From positions 1-49,771 of the forward strand of contig JAKAWY010000002.1 of assembly GCA_021816745.1 (NCBI GenBank): a stretch of 49,771 nucleotides of DNA, written 5' to 3'. The position numbers were made by a program, and so were the translations under genes. Numbering within the stretch: position 1 is the stretch's first letter; every line of letters begins with the position of its first letter. A model generated the notes under the pieces. That model was not told the origin of the DNA. It did not search any database and saw only the letters and a program-made list of their open reading frames with translations. This DNA is from Thermoplasmata archaeon. Lineage in GTDB: Archaea; Thermoplasmatota; Thermoplasmata; Thermoplasmatales; Thermoplasmataceae. Shown here piece by piece: positions 44,749 to 49,771 of the stretch.

Positions 44749-46283
44749 AAATCATCAAGATTTTGTGGCTTTTTCACTTTTTTACCCATATCACTTTTCA
44801 TCCTTTTTACCATGGTTTTCTCCTTCCTGATGCTGGCATAATAGTAGGCCTGATCCCTGGTTCCTGAAAATATCAGGATGAATACAATTCCTTCCCTGAA
44901 TCTCCCTGTTCTTCCCCTTCTCTGGATTGACCTGATTTCAGAGGCCACAGGTTCATAAAAAATCACCATATCAGTGGATGGAATGTCAAGGCCCTCCTCA
45001 GCCACACTGGTGGCCAGCATAACATTGTATTTTCCGCTGATAAATTCCTCTATTTTTTCCTTCTGCTCTTTCTGGGACATGCCGGGATCATTTTCCTTGG
45101 CTGCCTGGCCGACGAACCTCATGGGCCTTAGCAGGGTGGATTTTTCCTTCAGGTATTTGTAAATCAGATCTGAAGTTTTCCTGTAATGTGTGAACACGAT
45201 ACATTTTGATTCAGGATGATCCTTTACCAGGGATTCTGACATGTTAAGGACTTCCCTGAATTTTGGATTCTCATATTTGGCCAGTCCGGACAGAAGAAGT
45301 GTAGCGTTCCTGAACTCCTGATGCCCTTCAAGGATTGAATATGTTCTCTGCATGCTCTTCTCCTGGCTGCCCTTAAGTTCCTCCAGATACTGGGCCCCGA
45401 TTTCCATCCCCTGTGTCTCGATGTATTCCATGAGAACATCCAGCCTGATTACCGCTGTAAAAGATGGAATGACACCAAAAAGGGATTTTTCGCCTGCCAC
45501 TGCCCTGCTGGAAAGTTCACGGATGTATTTGCTTAATTCCCCGCGGGATGGCCTGAACCTGACAAATTCAAACCTCTTCTGGAGATTGGCCATCATGCCG
45601 TCCTTGCACTGCTGCAATAACTGGATGCATTTCTCCTGTTCATAACTTGGCTTGATAAAAATAGGCTTGATGCTGGAACCCATGACATATGGAAGGATAT
45701 CCGGATCATCATCGGTCTTGATAATTACTTCAACGATGGAGAGATTTTTCTTAATCTCCTCAACTTTCTCCTTGTGTGAACCTGGACTGGCAGTCATGGC
45801 CAGTATCCTTCTGGAGGGGAGTTCCCGCATGGAGTCTGCCACACTGACGTAAGCATAATTTCCCGTGGCCCTATGCGCCTCGTCCACAATCAGCAAATGG
45901 AATTTTCCCAGAAATACGATTTCGTTCTTGATATCGTTGTTGGCAGTCTGCGGAGTTGAAATTACCATGTCAGAAATTGCCCATTCGGACATCCTTTCAT
46001 CGGCGGGATTTTGGCCTGTGATGGCGGTTATCCTGAATCCTGAACCTTCAAAGAGACGTTGCATGGTTTCAAGGTGCTGCATTACCAGGGGCCTGGTAGG
46101 TGATAGCATAATCACTTTTTTCTTCTCTTTCATGTAGGTATAGGCCAGCATGGCTGATACCAGTGTTTTTCCCAGGCCAGTGGGAAGGACCAGCAGAAGG
46201 TTTGATGAGAGAGCTTTCCTGTATGCCTCAATCTGGTACGGCCTTGGTTCCATTCCAGAAAACACTGGATAGTCATTCTCCAT
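44745..46283 (-). CDS. Hef/FANCM-type superfamily 2 helicase without nuclease domain
   Basis: This DNA helicase has 512 residues. Motif I is LPTGLGKT (near residues 33-40), the DEAH box is VDEAHRATGNYAYV, and motif VI QRRGRTGRFREG lies near residue 460. The sequence around SPTRPLVMQH and the insert between the two RecA-like domains match the helicase part of euryarchaeal Hef. The protein ends soon after the helicase core, so the C-terminal XPF-like nuclease and HhH domains of canonical Hef are absent. It probably works on branched DNA at stalled forks, possibly with a separate nuclease. Its stop is shared with rfcS. Confidence 0.9.
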   Translation of the reverse strand: MENDYPVFSGMEPRPYQIEAYRKALSSNLLLVLPTGLGKTLVSAMLAYTYMKEKKKVIMLSPTRPLVMQHLETMQRLFEGSGFRITAITGQNPADERMSEWAISDMVISTPQTANNDIKNEIVFLGKFHLLIVDEAHRATGNYAYVSVADSMRELPSRRILAMTASPGSHKEKVEEIKKNLSIVEVIIKTDDDPDILPYVMGSSIKPIFIKPSYEQEKCIQLLQQCKDGMMANLQKRFEFVRFRPSRGELSKYIRELSSRAVAGEKSLFGVIPSFTAVIRLDVLMEYIETQGMEIGAQYLEELKGSQEKSMQRTYSILEGHQEFRNATLLLSGLAKYENPKFREVLNMSESLVKDHPESKCIVFTHYRKTSDLIYKYLKEKSTLLRPMRFVGQAAKENDPGMSQKEQKEKIEEFISGKYNVMLATSVAEEGLDIPSTDMVIFYEPVASEIRSIQRRGRTGRFREGIVFILIFSGTRDQAYYYASIRKEKTMVKRMKSDMGKKVKKPQNLDDF

Positions 46284-46366
46284 GTGAGATCATATCCAGA
46301 TTGAATAATAGGATTTTCCTTTGAATATGAGAAAGAAAAAATAAGGGTTTCACATCATCTCTGAAA

Positions 46367-46438
46367 GGGCCGGTAGATCAGCGGTAGATCGCCTGCTTCG
46401 CAAGTAGGAGGCCTCGGGTTCAAATCCCGACCGGTCCA
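46367..46438 (+). tRNA. tRNA-Ala(CGC)
   Basis: The 72-base gene folds fully. The acceptor stem GGGCCGG pairs with CCGGTCC and includes the G3-U70 pair that identifies alanine tRNAs. The anticodon stem CCTGC/GTAGG holds loop TTCGCAA with anticodon CGC. The T arm is TCGGG-TTCAAAT-CCCGA, and the discriminator base is A. No intron is present and CCA is not encoded. Its 3' end is one copy of the 22-bp direct repeat that reappears at the window end. Confidence 0.95.
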
Positions 46439-46442
46439 TTCT
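46421..46442 (+). repeat. Left attachment-site copy (22 bp) in tRNA-Ala
   Basis: It begins CAAATCCCGACCGGTCCA and extends four bases (TTCT) past the tRNA. It covers the T-loop, the 3' T stem and the 3' acceptor strand, the usual core for tRNA-targeting tyrosine recombinases. Confidence 0.75.
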
Positions 46443-46576
46443 ATCAATTTATCTGAATAAAAAGACATTAGTATGGGCCAGTCCTTGAACATCGTGCTCA
46501 AGCATCAGTCTACATAAATGGGACTCTCACTTAGGATGGATTCTTTGAACCTTCGATTATAATGCACTGGAAGCGT

Positions 46577-47491
46577 TTATTTTGTAAATTGACGTTTGAT
46601 GATTTCGTCTCGCATCCATTTCTGTATAACAATGAGATCCTTCATTATGCCCATGCTCACACTTTTCACACCATCGAGACCGTTGATCCAGCCGACAAAA
46701 TCATCGGGTTCGGCGAGATTGTCAAAGAGGGATACAAAAATTGAATACTGTCTCGAGCTAGTATTTGCGAGTTCAATTCTCCTCGCCCTGGAAAGGATGG
46801 TGTTGTCAACGGTGCGCTTCTCCTTTTCGTCCGGGCAAAACACAATGAACACACAACTTAACCCTGCAAACTTATTGAAGTTGGGTGTTCCCTGAAGATA
46901 CACCGCATATCCTTCTGTCAACTTGTTAAGTCTCCTTTCAACCGTCCTTATAGATAATACAACGGATTTGGATACGCCATTGAGGCTCTTCCTTGCGTCT
47001 TCGAGCATGGATTCGATTATCTTCCAGTCGGGCAATGTTATGTTGACCTGTGGTTCAGGGAAAACAAGTTCCCAGACAATGGGGTTTGGGCAGTCGGAGA
47101 TTGAGGCAATAAGATCCAACTTATTCTTAAGCGAGTCATCGTTGCCGTAGTATAAAGTCAGTAGCAGTTCATCCCCGCGGAAGTTGAGGATCTTGATGAC
47201 ACCATCCAGATCTCCGAGTTCAGAAATAATTCCGGGTTTCTTTCTCTCATCCTTAACTCTCAAGCTTACGTTGACAGCCCTGCAATCCAAGACGCGTGGG
47301 CTGACCATCACCTTCCAGCCTGGCAAGGAGCCCAGACGTTCAGCCCGCTTCAGTCTCCTCCTTACAGTCTCTTCATCGATTCCGAGCCTTTCAGCTATGT
47401 TCGAGTAGGACTCCCTGACATTCCATTGAGACGGATTGGAGCCTCCCAGCTCCTTGATTATCTTGACATCCAGGTCGTCCGCGTGATGCAT
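46577..47491 (-). CDS. Lrp/AsnC-like double-domain transcriptional regulator
   Basis: This protein of about 304 residues starts with an AsnC-type winged HTH (DDLDVKIIKEL, then SNIAERLGIDEETVRRRLKRAERLG), followed by an effector-like domain. A second, more divergent copy then begins (LPDWKIIESMLEDARKSLNGVSKSVVLSIRTVERRL) with its own trailing domain, so the protein looks like two fused Lrp-like units. The ATG at 47491 begins MHHADDLD; ATG 47506 would add five residues. It is divergent from the NTF2-like gene, an arrangement common for a regulator and its target. It lies inside the tRNA-bounded element. Confidence 0.75.
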   Translation of the reverse strand: MHHADDLDVKIIKELGGSNPSQWNVRESYSNIAERLGIDEETVRRRLKRAERLGSLPGWKVMVSPRVLDCRAVNVSLRVKDERKKPGIISELGDLDGVIKILNFRGDELLLTLYYGNDDSLKNKLDLIASISDCPNPIVWELVFPEPQVNITLPDWKIIESMLEDARKSLNGVSKSVVLSIRTVERRLNKLTEGYAVYLQGTPNFNKFAGLSCVFIVFCPDEKEKRTVDNTILSRARRIELANTSSRQYSIFVSLFDNLAEPDDFVGWINGLDGVKSVSMGIMKDLIVIQKWMRDEIIKRQFTK

Positions 47492-47587
47492 GATTGTGAA
47501 ATACATTGTAAGGCTGCAGTTAAAGGTTGTCGAAATTCCTCATCGCCTGAGGGAAATCAATATAGCTTTATGCTGCAATACAGAAGC

Positions 47588-47932
47588 ATGGAAACAAAAA
47601 GTAATGCAACTGAGGTCGTGTTTTCCTACATCAGAGCACTCAACAGCGAAAACTACAACGCGGCTGCTGAATACCTGAACAGTGAGGTCAGGATCATAGG
47701 GCCGGCAGGCGAATCGTTCAGCAAACCGAAGGAGTTTGTCGATATGCTACGACAGTATCGTGGAAAATACGAAATGAAGAAAACCTTCTCCGACGGGGAT
47801 GACGTGTGCCTCCTCTATGATCTTTCAACTCAAGGAAAGAAAGTCTACATGTCTTCATGGTACCACGCTTCAGGGGGAAAGATCGACTTCATCAGAACAA
47901 TCTTCGACCCAAGCCAGTTCAATTCACCATGA
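47588..47932 (+). CDS. NTF2/SnoaL-like small protein
   Basis: This 114-residue protein has the layout of the NTF2-like superfamily: an N-terminal helix (ATEVVFSYIRALNSENYNAAA), then YLNSEVRIIGPAG, a second helix, and strands ending in WYHASGGKIDFIRTIFD. This fold serves as ligand-binding or isomerase scaffold, and the specific role is unknown. An open frame extends back to 47426 but crosses the regulator gene. AATATAGC lies 23-30 bases before the ATG at 47588, supporting a leaderless start there. It diverges from the Lrp-like gene, about 96 bases apart. Confidence 0.75.
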   Translation: METKSNATEVVFSYIRALNSENYNAAAEYLNSEVRIIGPAGESFSKPKEFVDMLRQYRGKYEMKKTFSDGDDVCLLYDLSTQGKKVYMSSWYHASGGKIDFIRTIFDPSQFNSP

Positions 47933-48031
47933 CGGTTTCTGTGAACTCAGTGTCTTGCTGACACCAAATTTATTGAAATGCAAGGAAAACAGGCATGAAC
48001 TAAAAATATAATGCTTGATTCAGGTTCCAAT

Positions 48032-48038
48032 GGGGTGA
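48032..48038 (+). promoter_or_regulatory. Shine-Dalgarno site for the interrupted glycosylase gene
   Basis: GGGGTGA lies five bases before the ATG at 48044, with TAAAAATATA about 35-45 bases before that ATG. These signals indicate that translation originally began upstream of the in-frame stop. Confidence 0.55.
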
Positions 48039-48043
48039 CTGCC

Positions 48044-49003
48044 ATGTCGAAACTGTACCATCATTTCGGATTTAAATTGAGGCCAACGCCTCCATATAAT
48101 TTTGGGTTGACGGTAAGGAGGCCGGCAGGATGGTCTCTGTTCACGCCTCTTGAGATTTAAGATGGCACAACAATGTGGACAGCCGCTAATCTTGAAAAGA
48201 ATCTTTTGGGCATAAGGCTCTCTTCAAACGAAAAAGTCAGCGATCCTGAAATATCCGTGACGATTTTTGTAGCGAAAGAACTTACTCCCGTCAAGAAGGA
48301 GAAAATAAAATCGCTTCTGGTAAAAGCACTTGGCACGGACCAGGATTTAAGCGAGTTCTATGAATTCTCAAATAAAGACAGCATTCTGACGCACGTCATT
48401 GGAGACCTGTACGGAATGCACGATACATTCTCGATAGCGATCTTTCCGGAGGCGTTGCTTGCCATAATGCTCCAGATGGCCCCTCTGAAGAGAAGCAACG
48501 AAATGATGAACTCCTTCATAGAAAATTATGGAGATTTGGCGGAATTTGACGGAAAGAAGATCAAGACATGGCCTAGCCCTGAGAAAATAGCAGGAGTTCC
48601 GGCAGAGGATATTGCCTCTAAATGCAGGGCGGGATACAGGGCGAAGTTCATAGTAAAAATGGCGAAGAGATTGTGCGCAGGTGATTTCCCCTCTGCGGAA
48701 CAATTGCATGAAATGAAAGAAGAAGAAGCTAAAGAATGGCTGCTTGAACTCCCCGGAATCGGCGACTATTCGGCTGATATAATCAACCCACACGGCGGGT
48801 TCCCTATAGATGTCTGGTCAGCAGAGGTTTTTGGGAAACTCCTGTTTGGGGAAAAACCGGAGAACAACAGAAAAGCAGTTGAAGTTGTGAAGAGAGAGGG
48901 GCAAAGAAGATGGGGCAAATGGGCATGGATGGCATTTTTCTACGTGGCCCAGGATCTGGAGAATTTGTCAAGGAAGCTTGGGATAAACCTTAGATTGACT
49001 TAA
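48044..49003 (+). pseudogene. AlkA-like DNA glycosylase (HhH-GPD) interrupted by an in-frame TAA
   Basis: The reading frame from ATG 48044 encodes the N-terminal part of an AlkA-like base-excision glycosylase (NFGLTVRRPAGWSLFTPLEI). It meets TAA at 48158-48160, then continues in the same frame with DGTTMWTA and the rest of the enzyme. The HhH-GPD core is intact: LLELPGIGDYSADI (near residue 241 of the full frame) and the catalytic Asp in PIDVWSAE. A single base change would explain the stop. The protein from the next ATG (48173, 276 residues) would lack part of the N-terminal domain. It may be a recent pseudogene, a truncated enzyme started internally, or a read-through case. It lies in the integrative element. 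Confidence 0.75.
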
Positions 49004-49227
49004 TGCCAGATGCCCTTTCTCATTCTTTGCTTCTTGGCAATCAACATTCCTCTATTAGACCCTCCTTCCATTCTTCATGCATCTCCCTCTGGTGCTCTGT
49101 AGCCTATTTCCAAATGGATAAAAACTGGCTGCCCTATTACTTCATTTCTTGCCGGTATCTCAGAGAAAATAGTGTGCCAATTAAGTCTTAGATGTTGTTA
49201 TAATCTACATATAATAATTAATTATCC

Positions 49228-49234
49228 TTATATA
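49228..49234 (+). promoter_or_regulatory. TATA box for the toxin-antitoxin pair
   Basis: TTATATA, 22-28 bases before the antitoxin ATG at 49256, fits a leaderless promoter. The interval 49004-49227 shows no supported gene. Confidence 0.6.
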
Positions 49235-49255
49235 CAGTCATAGGATTCGCATATA

Positions 49256-49441
49256 ATGGACAGTACAACTATACAAATTTCCAAAGAGACCAGAGAGAAA
49301 CTCAAGGAAGTTGGGCATAAGGGACAGACCTATGATGAAATAATAGAAAATCTCCTCGAAATCAGCAGGAAGGCTATGTTCTTCAATGAGCTTGACAGAA
49401 TAGCCGATGCTGAGGAGTTCGTCCCCCTTGACAAGTTATGA
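49256..49441 (+). CDS. Ribbon-helix-helix antitoxin
   Basis: This 61-residue protein begins with a ribbon-helix-helix DNA-binding unit (TTIQISKETREKLKEVGHKG, then QTYDEIIENLLEI) and ends in an acidic tail (ADAEEFVPLDKL) that would wrap the toxin. It is therefore likely to bind both its own promoter and the RelE partner. It overlaps the toxin gene, as antitoxin genes of this type usually do. A TATA box is well placed upstream. Confidence 0.88.
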   Translation: MDSTTIQISKETREKLKEVGHKGQTYDEIIENLLEISRKAMFFNELDRIADAEEFVPLDKL

Positions 49442-49706
49442 CGTACTCCTATCAACCACGGCAGCAAAGGAGTTCAAAGCCTTACAGAAAATAGAACAAA
49501 CCAGGATAAGGGAAAAGCTAAACGAACTTGCAAAGGACCCGTACAACAGCTTACACAGACTGGACACTAAGAGACTTTCGGGCACAAACCATATTTTTTA
49601 CAGGCTGAGGGTGGGGGATTACAGAGTAATATACTTTCTGGATGAGGAAAGAATAAAGGTTGTGAGGATTGCAACGAGATCGGACGCATATTCTTGGCTG
49701 GATTAG
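49428..49706 (+). CDS. relE: RelE/ParE-superfamily toxin
   Basis: This small basic toxin has about 92 residues. The family pattern is clear: SYDVLLSTTAAKEFKAL, then RLSGTNHIFYRLRVGDYRVIYFL and the C-terminal ATRSDAYSWL. RelE members cleave mRNA in the ribosome; ParE members target gyrase, and the basic residues here fit RelE better. The frame opens at ATG 49407, but TTG 49428 starts the protein just before the first strand as in relatives and leaves a 14-base overlap with the antitoxin. It ends 42 bases before the right repeat. Confidence 0.88.
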   Translation: MTSYDVLLSTTAAKEFKALQKIEQTRIREKLNELAKDPYNSLHRLDTKRLSGTNHIFYRLRVGDYRVIYFLDEERIKVVRIATRSDAYSWLD

Positions 49707-49748
49707 ATGAGTTGATTTTTCTTCTCAGTATTCCCTAAAAACATTAAG

Positions 49749-49770
49749 CAAATCCCGACCGGTCCATTCT
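49749..49770 (+). repeat. Right attachment-site copy (22 bp)
   Basis: It is identical over 22 bases to the end of tRNA-Ala and its flank (46421-46442). It is preceded by AT-rich sequence instead of a tRNA body, so it is not a second tRNA gene. It marks the far end of the inserted block. Confidence 0.75.
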
Positions 49771-49771
49771 T

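Larger units (their letters stand above)
46421..49770. mobile_element. Putative small integrative element inserted at tRNA-Ala, about 3.3 kb
   Basis: The region is bounded by a perfect 22-bp direct repeat. The left copy is the end of the tRNA-Ala gene, the right copy stands alone at the window edge with no tRNA body before it. This is the footprint of a site-specific integrase that uses the 3' part of a tRNA gene. Cargo in order: Lrp-like regulator (minus), NTF2-like protein, interrupted AlkA-like glycosylase, RHH antitoxin and RelE toxin (all plus). No integrase or replication gene is visible, so the element is either decayed, mobilised in trans, or one unit of a larger array continuing beyond the window. 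Confidence 0.65.

Noticed and set aside
47426-47587. N-terminal extension of the NTF2-like gene
   Set aside because: It would cross the start region of the divergent Lrp-like gene, and a TATA-like element lies inside it, pointing to the ATG at 47588.
49003-49191. 62-codon frame directly after the glycosylase gene (TAATG junction)
   Set aside because: The product is rich in Cys, Ser and His with no domain or pattern, and codon use is unlike neighbours. The junction alone is weak evidence.
49749-49771. Start of a second tRNA gene at the window end
   Set aside because: Only the tRNA 3' part is present, and it is preceded by AT-rich sequence with no D arm or anticodon arm, so it is a repeat copy.
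1-49771. CRISPR arrays, rRNA genes or transposase-bearing insertion sequences
   Set aside because: I saw no regularly spaced repeats, no rRNA-like segments and no transposase motifs on either strand.

Overview
The window is archaeal and most likely comes from the order Thermoplasmatales (acidophilic, wall-less Euryarchaeota) or a close relative. Supporting genes are archaeal-type: a GHMP-family shikimate kinase, TiaS, an Hjc-like resolvase, RfcS, Hel308, a Hef-like helicase, archaetidylinositol-phosphate synthase and RtcB. Many first genes have a TATA box 20-30 bp before the start codon (leaderless transcripts), while internal genes use GGTGA-type Shine-Dalgarno sites or ATGA overlaps. The genus cannot be fixed from sequence alone.

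Layout. 1-7.4 kb: the end of a phosphohexomutase gene, then a tightly overlapping minus-strand operon read hel308 - trm5 - cis-prenyltransferase - tiaS - AK6-type adenylate kinase - AIP synthase. 7.5-10.1 kb: an aldo/keto reductase and two orphan surface proteins. 10.2-17.0 kb: a relic ORF, then six minus-strand genes for a Hyf/Nuo-like membrane complex in which every junction is an ATGA overlap; its catalytic subunit has lost the NiFe cysteines. 17.4-20.9 kb: a heterodimeric ABC exporter with one degenerate ATP site. 20.9-29.6 kb: mixed metabolism and DNA repair (SDR epimerase, acetyl-CoA synthetase-like enzyme, Hjc, class III aminotransferase), a ferritin-like/VIT1 iron transporter and a B12-type radical SAM enzyme. 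29.7-35.3 kb: aroB-aroE-aroK-aroA followed by argS. 35.3-38.3 kb: a 987-residue surface protein. 38.4-46.3 kb: amidohydrolase, rtcB, small regulators, GNAT, CPBP protease-like protein, purN, rfcS and a Hef-like helicase. 46.4 kb: tRNA-Ala(CGC).

The most unusual part is the last 3.3 kb. The final 18 bases of tRNA-Ala plus 4 flanking bases are repeated exactly (22 bp) at the last bases of the window. The repeats bracket a block holding an Lrp-like regulator, an NTF2-like protein, an AlkA-like glycosylase broken by one in-frame TAA, and an RHH/RelE toxin-antitoxin pair. This looks like a small tRNA-targeted integrative element, or what is left of one. No integrase gene lies inside it.

Other recurring signals are perfect palindromes at promoters (near 17.16, 22.74, 26.74, 26.80 and 29.65 kb), a GTTGCATAT motif shared by several upstream regions, and convergent gene pairs whose stop codons overlap by exactly 4 nt.
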